NCBI GenBank assembly: GCA_946414435.1
Contig: CAMKOM010000005.1
Span: 62,001 to 126,000, forward strand
DNA from: an uncultured Bacteroidota bacterium
GTDB taxonomy: Bacteria; Bacteroidota; Bacteroidia; Bacteroidales; SZUA-534
DNA: 64,000 nt
Direction: 5' to 3'
The notes beneath the pieces were generated by a model, which was given only the letters and a program-made list of their open reading frames with translations, was not told the origin of the DNA and did no database searches. This document shows, piece after piece, positions 8,402 to 15,070 of this stretch. The translations under genes were made by a program, and so were the position numbers. Numbering within the stretch: the stretch's first letter is position 1; each line of letters starts with the position of its first letter.

Positions 8402-8626
8402 ATGAAAACAAGCAAATCAAACCCTAAAAACCGCCGCCGGAACGTTGCCGATTGTCCCGACGAGTATTTCTTCAATCCAAACTACGACCGCAGCAGCGAC
8501 TACTACACTTTGGAGAACGAACACGGTGAAACGCAGGCGGATATGGATGTCGTCAGGAAAATAATCGATGACAACAAAGAACAAGGTAGCGGCCGCTTGA
8601 CTGGTCGTTTTTGGGTGAATGAATAA
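8402..8626 (+). CDS. Small protein, conserved N-terminus/variable C-terminus, copy 2
   Basis: A 74-residue paralogue of the 4436 gene with the same first ~48 residues and a different tail (VVRKIIDDNKEQGSGRLTGRF). It lies immediately after an LRR_5 gene, like its twin. The near-identical DNA of the 5' part beside a diverged 3' part shows recent duplication followed by 3' replacement, or gene conversion limited to the 5' part. Function unknown. Confidence 0.6.
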   Translation: MKTSKSNPKNRRRNVADCPDEYFFNPNYDRSSDYYTLENEHGETQADMDVVRKIIDDNKEQGSGRLTGRFWVNE

Positions 8627-8652
8627 TTGTTGAACGCAGAACACAACTCATT

Positions 8653-8868
8653 ATGAGCAGAAGCAGAAAAAAGATTGCGGGCGGCACGTGGGCTTGCTGT
8701 AAATCGCAGAAAATTGGCAAAAAGATATGCCACCGCAAATTCCGACGCAGAAACGATTTGTACAAGATGTGGCAGGCTGTGCCTTCGTTGGAGTTGGGAG
8801 GTGATGGAAAGGCTATCTATACTTTAGACAAAGAATCTGAAATGTATAAAAGAATGATACGGAAATGA
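8653..8868 (+). CDS. Small basic conserved hypothetical protein
   Basis: A 71-residue basic protein starting MSRSRKKIAGG with two Cys (residues 14-15) and a basic helix (CHRKFRRRNDLYKMW). It resembles a small conserved protein group beginning MSRSRKK..., of unknown function, that I have seen annotated in many bacteria. The C-terminal part (GKAIYTLDKESEMYKRM) fits that group. The stop overlaps the next start (ATGA at 8865-8868), so the two are translationally coupled. Confidence 0.55.
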   Translation: MSRSRKKIAGGTWACCKSQKIGKKICHRKFRRRNDLYKMWQAVPSLELGGDGKAIYTLDKESEMYKRMIRK

Positions 8869-9278
8869 CTAAAACATTGGAGGACAAAACAATGGACAAA
8901 TGCACAGTTTACTACGAAGCGTGGCAGATACAGTGCTGCGGCAAGCCGTTCCGCATTGGCAGCAAGGTGAAATGGACTGCCACCATTCCCGAGGGCAAAA
9001 GAATCCGCAACGGAATGGCAATCGATTTCTGCGAGGAGCACCATATCGGCGAAACACACAGCATTGTGGGAACTGTGACACGAATCGTGGCCGAATGTTG
9101 CGAGTCGCCCGCCAAAGAAACTGACGTGCAAGGCTGTTCTATGATTTACAACGAGTTGCAGACCGCCAACGGTTGGGAGAGCGAAATGGCAGATGACGAA
9201 ACAACCCGACGCTCGCTTTCGGGCTATATCGTTGAACTGAAGGATGTTAAAGTTGAACCTATAGAGGAGTCAAATTAA
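8865..9278 (+). CDS. Hypothetical protein sharing a domain with the 4746 gene
   Basis: A 137-residue protein overlapping the preceding gene by ATGA. An internal ATG at 8892 (MDKCTVYYEAWQ) is an alternative start where similarity begins. It matches the C-terminal ~120 residues of the 4746 product: YYE.W....CG.P.R.G..., an EE/AERR.GE region, a central C(G)..V..IV segment, and a final (V).L.DV. The conserved Cys pair (residues 25-26, C-C-G) may bind metal or be structural. Function is unknown; one domain appearing alone and fused suggests a modular role. Confidence 0.55.
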   Translation: MTKTLEDKTMDKCTVYYEAWQIQCCGKPFRIGSKVKWTATIPEGKRIRNGMAIDFCEEHHIGETHSIVGTVTRIVAECCESPAKETDVQGCSMIYNELQTANGWESEMADDETTRRSLSGYIVELKDVKVEPIEESN

Positions 9279-9299
9279 ACGTATTGTAATCCTATAACT

Positions 9300-10973
9300 A
9301 TGAAACATGGTAACGCAAACAAATCCAACGATTTAAGTCAATACAGAGCCACAACGGAAAAAGAGGCCGCACGTGTGGGCATTTTCTGCAACGGGCGGCT
9401 CGAGGCCTACATTTGCGCCAACGATGAGGAACAGGTGCCGCACATACATATCAGCGGATTGAGCGACGATGGCGATTGGGCGTTTGCAACGGCAGTAAAA
9501 CTCAGCGAGTGCCACTATTACCTGCACTGCCGCGGGGAGATACTCTTTTCGACAAAAAAGAAGCGCCTGTTTGCGCAGTTTATGCGAGCGCGCCCGCAGG
9601 ACAGCCCATTCCGCACCAACTACGAGTTGGCCGTCAGCCTTTGGAATAGCCTGAATCCCAATGCAAAGGCGGATTTGGAGCGATACGCCAATGGGCGCCC
9701 GAAAATTCCTGATTATGAGAATATTCTGCCGCTCGACCCGCACGAGGACGACACCTTTGATATGGCGCGTTTGGGCTCTTTCGACGACCGCAGACTTGAG
9801 GTTTACGTTGGCACCGATGACACCTTTTCGCACCCGCACCTTCACGTCCGCGACCGCCGCACTTTGGGGCGCGAGTTCCTGACCGCCGTCGATTTGCTGA
9901 ATCCGCAATACGTTGATTCTCACAGTAACTGCCAATTTACGGAGCGCGAGAAACAGTTGTTTATCAATTTTTTGCAGCCGGAAAAGGTTTTCGGTTCTAT
10001 CAAAATGACCTACTACGAGTTTGCCGTCGATATGTGGAACAGCCAGAACAATTTCGATAATATAAAGAAGGATTTTGGCGACGGGCAAGTCAAGATTCCT
10101 GACTATGAGCAACTTCCAACTCGTCCCGACGGCCATAAGGCATACCGTGAGGCCAGCATTGGACGATTCTATCACGGTCGGTATCAGGCTTTTATCCGAA
10201 TCGATGATGAAGAGCAGACGCCGCACCTGCACGTCCGCGACTATAACACTATGGGGCAGTATCAGGAGTACGCTATCGACCTGCGAACCAACCAATATCT
10301 GAAGCCGCACACGCCGTGCATAATGGAGCATACCGTGCGCCGTGAGTTCGCGCGGTTTATGCTTGCCAAACCTGGCAGCGGAGAGTTCATTATCACCAAT
10401 GAACCATATATTTGGGTAGATAATTATGCAAGGTACACCAACTACTACGAGTTGGCTGTTTCCTTTTGGAACAGGCTGAACCCGTCGATAATAAATCCAA
10501 GGTCCGTGTACGATGCAACAGGAAAATTACTAGTGCCTGATTATGAAGACCTTTGGCCGCTTCCCGATGGCGACACAGAATTCGATTGGTGGATTCACGA
10601 GTACGCCACTGTCCGTTGGTTCAACAATGAGCGTTTGCGGTTGCTAGTGACGCAGATGCCCGAAAAAACGGACGAAAAGCCCTATTTCAAGCTGATGAAC
10701 TATGCCGAACCGAACACTCGCTGGGCGCGAATCCGCTTCGACAGCCCACACTATGCCGATGGAAGCGTCGACAAATACCAATGGCGGCTCAATGCCGATG
10801 AGCGCCGCTGGCTTACAACCGTCTTGCAGCAACCCGATGGCGATATAATGTATGGCACTGATGGTCAGCCCATTACTCTGTGGCAGCAACTAATCGTAAG
10901 TTTCAACCGCGAGAACGGCACCGACCTGTTGCCGCCCGACCTGCCGATGCCTGATTATGAGGCGTTGGAGTGA
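9300..10973 (+). CDS. Protein of four tandem ~120-residue repeats
   Basis: A 557-residue protein with four consecutive units starting near residues 26, 157, 285 and 430. Each opens A.(I/L/V)G.F..GR..(A/V)(Y/F)... and has an acidic turn plus PH.H(I/V)..(R)D in units 1-3 (PHIHISG, PHLHVRD, PHLHVRD). A hydrophobic YYELAV..WN..N segment follows, and the unit closes with ...(I/M)PDYE. The fourth unit is diverged and has lost the PHxH motif (PYFKLMN). There is no signal peptide. The His pair may be a metal or active site, but that is inference. The PHxHV motif slightly recalls DUF4160. Family not recognised. Confidence 0.6.
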   Translation: MKHGNANKSNDLSQYRATTEKEAARVGIFCNGRLEAYICANDEEQVPHIHISGLSDDGDWAFATAVKLSECHYYLHCRGEILFSTKKKRLFAQFMRARPQDSPFRTNYELAVSLWNSLNPNAKADLERYANGRPKIPDYENILPLDPHEDDTFDMARLGSFDDRRLEVYVGTDDTFSHPHLHVRDRRTLGREFLTAVDLLNPQYVDSHSNCQFTEREKQLFINFLQPEKVFGSIKMTYYEFAVDMWNSQNNFDNIKKDFGDGQVKIPDYEQLPTRPDGHKAYREASIGRFYHGRYQAFIRIDDEEQTPHLHVRDYNTMGQYQEYAIDLRTNQYLKPHTPCIMEHTVRREFARFMLAKPGSGEFIITNEPYIWVDNYARYTNYYELAVSFWNRLNPSIINPRSVYDATGKLLVPDYEDLWPLPDGDTEFDWWIHEYATVRWFNNERLRLLVTQMPEKTDEKPYFKLMNYAEPNTRWARIRFDSPHYADGSVDKYQWRLNADERRWLTTVLQQPDGDIMYGTDGQPITLWQQLIVSFNRENGTDLLPPDLPMPDYEALE

Positions 10974-10998
10974 GAATGAATCAAAAATCGAAAATGCT

Positions 10999-11514
10999 AT
11001 GTGGAGCAAAACAAGACAAATATTAAAAGAAAGACTTGCCAATAGTTTGAAAGGCCGTGTCGATTACCATTACGATGTCTATAGAACCAATAAATGCAGA
11101 AGTACAAAGCAACATTGGCGGTGGAATTGTTCAGAAATGCACGTGCTGTCAATTATCGTTGACGGCGAAGCGTGGCTCTGCACCAATCCGCAATTTTATT
11201 TGCTTAAAGACCGCAATGGGAAAACCGAAGAAGATGTAATTCGGGAAACTGGTTTTGTGGGGAATATATGGGGACTCGACGCGCCGTACTACATTCATTA
11301 TTACTTGAACGTTCTTTCTGCCGACGAAAGCCTGACTAACGACAACTATTTCATTCGTCTGTTAGCCGTGCTCGACGGCCGCATTGGCAAACGCCGCCTG
11401 CGTCCGCTACTCGACAATATCGACAACGAGCCCGAGTGGTTCCGCAAATGGATTCGGCTGCGCTGCGAAGCGGAAGGGGTGTGCGAAAAGGCTGAAAATG
11501 TTAGTATTGAGTAG
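10999..11514 (+). CDS. Hypothetical protein (SF0329-like N-terminus?)
   Basis: A 171-residue protein starting MWSKTRQILKERLANSLKGR; an ATG at 10957 inside the previous gene is less likely. The opening (WSK....L..RL...L.GRV.Y....YR) and the central Trp-rich strand (SEMHVLSIIVDGEAWLCTN) recall SF0329-type small proteins, at low confidence. The C-terminal NEPEWFRKWIRLRC segment is partly duplicated downstream at 11682-11792. It ends the plus-strand island. Confidence 0.5.
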   Translation: MWSKTRQILKERLANSLKGRVDYHYDVYRTNKCRSTKQHWRWNCSEMHVLSIIVDGEAWLCTNPQFYLLKDRNGKTEEDVIRETGFVGNIWGLDAPYYIHYYLNVLSADESLTNDNYFIRLLAVLDGRIGKRRLRPLLDNIDNEPEWFRKWIRLRCEAEGVCEKAENVSIE

Positions 11515-11536
11515 CACTTTTTAACTAAAAATCATT

Positions 11537-11618
11537 TATATTTGCAGTGTCGCTTATGTAAGACGGTAGAGTGGTTTTAGTACCCCTGTTAGAAAAATTA
11601 CATAAGCGACATTTTTTT
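11537..11618 (+). ncRNA. Candidate hairpin small RNA
   Basis: A consensus -7 element TATATTTG at 11537-11544 is followed at once by a perfect 14-pair inverted repeat, TGTCGCTTATGTAA (11548-11561) with TTACATAAGCGACA (11598-11611), enclosing a 36-base loop and ending in seven Ts. Promoter, hairpin and terminator together would make an RNA of about 70 nt. It lies between a gene and a duplicated fragment of that gene's 3' end. A terminator of the upstream gene alone is the simpler alternative. Confidence 0.4.
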
Positions 11619-11627
11619 AGCCCACAC

Positions 11628-11668
11628 AAAAAGCGGATTTCCCGAACTTGCGGGGAGTTCGCTTTTTT
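11628..11668 (+). terminator. Second hairpin terminator
   Basis: AAGCG/CGCTT with an inner CCCG/CGGG stem is followed by a T run at about 11662-11668. It is tandem to the hairpin at 11548-11618. Confidence 0.5.
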
Positions 11669-11681
11669 TGATGCAAGCAGA

Positions 11682-11792
11682 ATTGACAACGAGCCCGAAT
11701 GGTTCCGCAAATGGATTCGGCTGCGCTGTGGGGCGGAAGGGATGTGCGGAAAGGTTGAAAGTGAAGATGCAAGGCAAAAACAAGAAGTGTAA
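11682..11792 (+). pseudogene. Duplicated 3' fragment of the 10999 gene
   Basis: About 37 codons repeat the C-terminus of the 10999 gene (NEPEWFRKWIRLRC.AEG.C.K), with a different tail and its own stop. There is no start, so it is a duplication remnant left after the two hairpins. Confidence 0.6.
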
Positions 11793-11874
11793 AAAAGGCG
11801 ATTAGCGAGTTACCCTGGCGTAATAAAAAGGGTTGATAAAATGATAGTGAAATTCTGTTGGCATTCGTTCTACA

Positions 11875-13242
11875 TCAACCATTGCCAAACGCAGCCACAA
11901 TCACCTGCTCAATCTTATCCACAAAACGGATTTCGATGCCGTATTTCGACGCTTGAATGTTTTTCTGCTGATTAGGTACGAAAATGCGCTTGTAGCCAAG
12001 TTTGTCGGCTTCGGCAATACGCTGCTCAATGCGTGCCGTGGGGCGGATTTCGCCCGAAAGTCCCACTTCGCCCGCAAAGCAATCGCCTTGGCGCAGCGGT
12101 CGGTCAACATCCGATGAGAGAATGGCGCAGATGACCGCCAAATCGAGTGCTGGGTCGATAACCTTCAGACCACCGGCAAGGTTCAGAAAAACATCTTTGG
12201 TGGCTAGTTTGAAACTTGCGCGTTTCTCGAGCACGGCCAACAGCATGTTCAGTCGCCGTGAGTCGAAACCCGTTGTCGAGCGCTGCGGTGTGCCATAGAC
12301 GGCGGTACTCACAAGCGCCTGAACTTCAACCATAAACGGGCGCACACCTTCAAGCGTCGCTGCTGTTGAAACGCCGCTGTACTGCTCGCGGTGGGTGCCG
12401 AGCAGAAATTCCGACGGATTGGCAACTTCCTGCAACCCTTCTTCGCCCATCTCAAAAATGCCGATTTCCGATGTTGAGCCGAAACGGTTCTTGTGGGCGC
12501 GTAAAATTCTGTAGAAGAAATGATTGTCGCCTTCGAACTGCAGAACCGTATCAACCACGTGCTCAAGTACTTTTGGCCCGGCCAGCGAGCCGTCTTTGGT
12601 GATGTGGCCAACAATAATCACCGGCGTCGATGTCTCTTTAGCAAACTGCTGCAGTTGCGATGCGCTTTCGCGAATCTGCGAAACCGTGCCTGGCGACGAC
12701 TCAATGTAGTCGGTGCGTAGGGTTTGAATTGAATCAACAATCAGCAGGTCGGGTTTGAGCGTTCGGGCCTGAGAAATAATGTTTTCACACGATATTTCGG
12801 CCAGAAAATAGATGTTCTCGTCGTGAACTTTGAGCCGAGTGGCGCGCATTTTGATTTGCTCGGCGCTCTCTTCGCCCGAGACGTAGAGCACCGTGCCATT
12901 GAATTTGCCGGCAACCTGCAATAGCAGAGTCGATTTGCCGATGCCAGGTTCGCCGCCAAACAGCACCACAACGCCCGGAACCAGTCCGCCGCCAAGCACG
13001 CGGTCGAACTCGGAACTCTGCGTTGAGCGCCGCTGCTGACGGTTCTCAACAATGTCTTTTATCAGTATGGGTGATGAGCCGATGGCTGCCCTGCCAACCG
13101 TTGCAGCTGCTTTTGTGCTCTGAACTTGCTGAACTTCTTCGTTGTAGGTGTTCCACTCGCCACACGACGGGCAGCGTCCAATCCATGTCGACGACGACGC
13201 GCCGCAGTTGCTGCAGACGTAAGTGGTTTTCAGTTTAGGCAT
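11875..13242 (-). CDS. radA: DNA repair protein RadA
   Basis: A 455-residue RadA/Sms, a RecA-related ATPase that drives branch migration during recombinational repair. An N-terminal zinc ribbon (C10, C13, C24, C27) is followed by Walker A GEPGIGKST (about 97-105), a Walker B region LLIVDSIQT, the RadA signature KNRFGST, and a C-terminal Lon-protease-like domain (P-T-A-R-I-E-Q-R ... FVPNQQ). Length is normal. It is three bases upstream of the lipoprotein gene's stop and may share its transcript with the genes to the right. Confidence 0.97.
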   Translation of the reverse strand: MPKLKTTYVCSNCGASSSTWIGRCPSCGEWNTYNEEVQQVQSTKAAATVGRAAIGSSPILIKDIVENRQQRRSTQSSEFDRVLGGGLVPGVVVLFGGEPGIGKSTLLLQVAGKFNGTVLYVSGEESAEQIKMRATRLKVHDENIYFLAEISCENIISQARTLKPDLLIVDSIQTLRTDYIESSPGTVSQIRESASQLQQFAKETSTPVIIVGHITKDGSLAGPKVLEHVVDTVLQFEGDNHFFYRILRAHKNRFGSTSEIGIFEMGEEGLQEVANPSEFLLGTHREQYSGVSTAATLEGVRPFMVEVQALVSTAVYGTPQRSTTGFDSRRLNMLLAVLEKRASFKLATKDVFLNLAGGLKVIDPALDLAVICAILSSDVDRPLRQGDCFAGEVGLSGEIRPTARIEQRIAEADKLGYKRIFVPNQQKNIQASKYGIEIRFVDKIEQVIVAAFGNG

Positions 13243-13245
13243 CGG

Positions 13246-13863
13246 TTATTTTTTCTGCTTAACCTTGACAAGCTCTATACGCAGATAAGCGCCGCCCTTT
13301 TCACCATTCGGGTCTTTCCGACGCACAATTTTCAGCCGCTTGTTTTTCTTGATTTCGTCCATCCAGTATTTTCCGCAGATGCTCTTGCTTCCCGGAACGT
13401 AGTGGGCGTCAGATTCAAGGTCGGGCATAAGAATATTGATGATTTTGCCGTCGGTGTTGTAAGAGTACGATGCAAAGCTCAACGTATCGCCAATTTTCAA
13501 GCCGCGGCGCATAGTGCCTTTGCGGGCTTTCAATGCAGCTGCCACTGCCGATTCGTCTTGATTGTCAGCATTGTCGACTGATGAATCATCTTGGTTGTCA
13601 GTATTGTTGTCAGACGAATCTGTTTGGTCGTCGGTGGTTGCCGGTTTCGGTTTCAAACCAGTCGAGTCGACGGTTGAAAGGGTGTAAATCTCAAGAAGAT
13701 CGCCTGCGTAAAATGTCCAATATGTTTCTGACACTGCCGAGTCAGGGTCGGTAAACGGCACCTGTTTCCAGTATCCGATGAGTTTATCCTGACGGTTAAT
13801 CTTGCAATTTGCAAAGCACATTGCAATGACGATGAACGGTAGAATTATGCTTAACTTTTTCAT
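13246..13863 (-). CDS. Hypothetical lipoprotein
   Basis: A 205-residue lipoprotein; I place the start at MKKLSII (13863) rather than six codons upstream. A signal peptide ends in a lipobox (MCFANC). Residues 25-60 (LIGYWKQVPFTD) resemble the start of lipocalin-like 'GxW' proteins. An Asp/Asn/Gln-rich low-complexity segment (about 80-115) splits the protein. Probably periplasmic or outer-membrane anchored; function unknown. Confidence 0.75.
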   Translation of the reverse strand: MKKLSIILPFIVIAMCFANCKINRQDKLIGYWKQVPFTDPDSAVSETYWTFYAGDLLEIYTLSTVDSTGLKPKPATTDDQTDSSDNNTDNQDDSSVDNADNQDESAVAAALKARKGTMRRGLKIGDTLSFASYSYNTDGKIINILMPDLESDAHYVPGSKSICGKYWMDEIKKNKRLKIVRRKDPNGEKGGAYLRIELVKVKQKK

Positions 13864-13924
13864 ATAAAGAGTTTTTTGCAAGCCGCTAAAAGTATCAAAT
13901 AATTGTTAAGGTGAAAAAATTTTT

Positions 13925-14413
13925 TTACAGACAGCTCTTTTTAATTGTCGAAGTGGTTGAATAACCATCGACAAACGGCAGAGTGAGAACCCGTCCGCCG
14001 CGTGCCGTGACAATGTCGTAGCCCACAATATCTTCAACGCGGTAGTCGCCGCCTTTAACCAGAATGTCGGGCTGCACCTGCATGATCAGATTCCGCGGGG
14101 TGTCGTCGGAAAAGAGTGCCACGGCGTCGATAAACCCGAAAGCCGAAAGCACAATGGCTCTGGCCTGCTCATTGTTGACGGGGCGAGTCGGGCCTTTGAG
14201 CCGGCGCACAGAGTTGTCGGTGTTGAGTCCTACGATGAGTTTTGTGCCCAGATCGGCGGCTTTGGCCAGATATTCAGCATGACCACGGTGAATAATGTCG
14301 AAGCAGCCGTTAGTGAACACTATCGTTTCATTGTCGGAATGCCATTTGGCGATGGTGTCGACAAGCCGTTGGCCGGTCAGCAGTTTCGATGTCAGAGTGC
14401 TGAAATGGCTCAT
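13925..14413 (-). CDS. rfaE2: D-glycero-beta-D-manno-heptose 1-phosphate adenylyltransferase
   Basis: A 162-residue nucleotidyltransferase equivalent to the C-terminal half of HldE. It transfers AMP/ADP onto heptose-1-phosphate to make ADP-heptose for lipopolysaccharide. Seen: [18 protein letters not shown] with the nucleotide-binding HxGH motif, GLNTD.SV..LKG.(T)RP, and GGDY.(V)EDIVG near the C-terminus. It is a stand-alone domain, as is usual in Bacteroidota. Its ATG overlaps the panD stop (ATGA), so the two are co-translated. Confidence 0.93.
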   Translation of the reverse strand: MSHFSTLTSKLLTGQRLVDTIAKWHSDNETIVFTNGCFDIIHRGHAEYLAKAADLGTKLIVGLNTDNSVRRLKGPTRPVNNEQARAIVLSAFGFIDAVALFSDDTPRNLIMQVQPDILVKGGDYRVEDIVGYDIVTARGGRVLTLPFVDGYSTTSTIKKSCL

Positions 14414-14763
14414 TTGACAAGCATATTGGTTGCTGTGTCGGGGAAGATGAATGTGGGTTTGAAAGTTTTGGCTTCTTCAAAGTCCATTTGTGCGTATGAG
14501 ATTATTACAACCACATCGCCCACAACAGCCTTGCGTGCGGCCGGACCGTTAAGGCAGATGCATCCCGATCCGCGTTTTCCTTTGATGATGTAGGTCTCGA
14601 GCCGTTCGCCATTGTTTGCGTTAACAACCTGAACCTTTTCGTTCTCAATCATATTGGCGGCGTCAAGCAAATCTTCGTCGATGGTTATGCTGCCAACGTA
14701 CTGAAGGTTTGCTTCGGTTACCGTAACCTTGTGAATCTTCGACTTAACAACTTCGATTGTCAT
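14410..14763 (-). CDS. panD: Aspartate 1-decarboxylase precursor
   Basis: A 117-residue pyruvoyl enzyme making beta-alanine for pantothenate. With the start at MTIEVVKSK (14763; the frame continues 15 codons upstream), the self-cleavage site Gly24-Ser25 (QYVGSIT) falls exactly at the usual position. Also seen are the family motifs [10 protein letters not shown] and LNGPAAR. A minus-strand -7 element lies at 14789-14796. It overlaps rfaE2 by four bases. Confidence 0.95.
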   Translation of the reverse strand: MTIEVVKSKIHKVTVTEANLQYVGSITIDEDLLDAANMIENEKVQVVNANNGERLETYIIKGKRGSGCICLNGPAARKAVVGDVVVIISYAQMDFEEAKTFKPTFIFPDTATNMLVK

Positions 14764-14788
14764 CTCATTGCGATTGTTTAAACGGGCA

Positions 14789-14796
14789 CAAAGGTA
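14789..14796 (-). promoter_or_regulatory. -7 element for panD-rfaE2
   Basis: The minus strand reads TACCTTTG, a perfect TAnnTTTG, 26 bases before the panD start. Confidence 0.65.
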
Positions 14797-14885
14797 GTAA
14801 AATAACAATAAGTGTAATTATTTTGAAGAAAAGCACCTTTTCATTGAAAAAATAGCCCCGATAATTGCAAATCCAACCAATTTTC

Positions 14886-14893
14886 TACTTTTG
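14886..14893 (+). promoter_or_regulatory. -7 element of the riboswitch transcript
   Basis: TACTTTTG matches TAnnTTTG and lies about 10 bases before the first conserved riboswitch bases, so the RNA starts right at the aptamer. Confidence 0.7.
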
Positions 14894-14903
14894 CGCCCCG
14901 AAA

Positions 14904-14979
14904 AGAATGGGGTGCCGCTTGCGGCTGAGATTATACCCTTTGAACCTGATACGGGTAATGCCGTCGTAGGGATAAGGCT
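14904..14979 (+). promoter_or_regulatory. TPP riboswitch (THI element)
   Basis: The block has the hallmark THI-box segments in order: GGGGTGCC, GGCTGAGA, ACCCTTTGAACCTGAT, GGGTAATGCC and CGTAGGGA. It is a thiamin pyrophosphate aptamer, which normally lowers expression when TPP is abundant. The next gene on the strand is the TonB receptor at 15071. The downstream leader contains CCCCATT (about 15024-15030), able to pair with AATGGGG at the aptamer's 5' edge, which may be part of the switch (inference). Confidence 0.95.
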
Positions 14980-15070
14980 TTGATTTCCAATCAGAAGCTG
15001 AACTAGTATAATTCTTTCATTACCCCCATTTCAATCTTTTTTACTAACTAATTTTTAAAAATTTAAAAAG

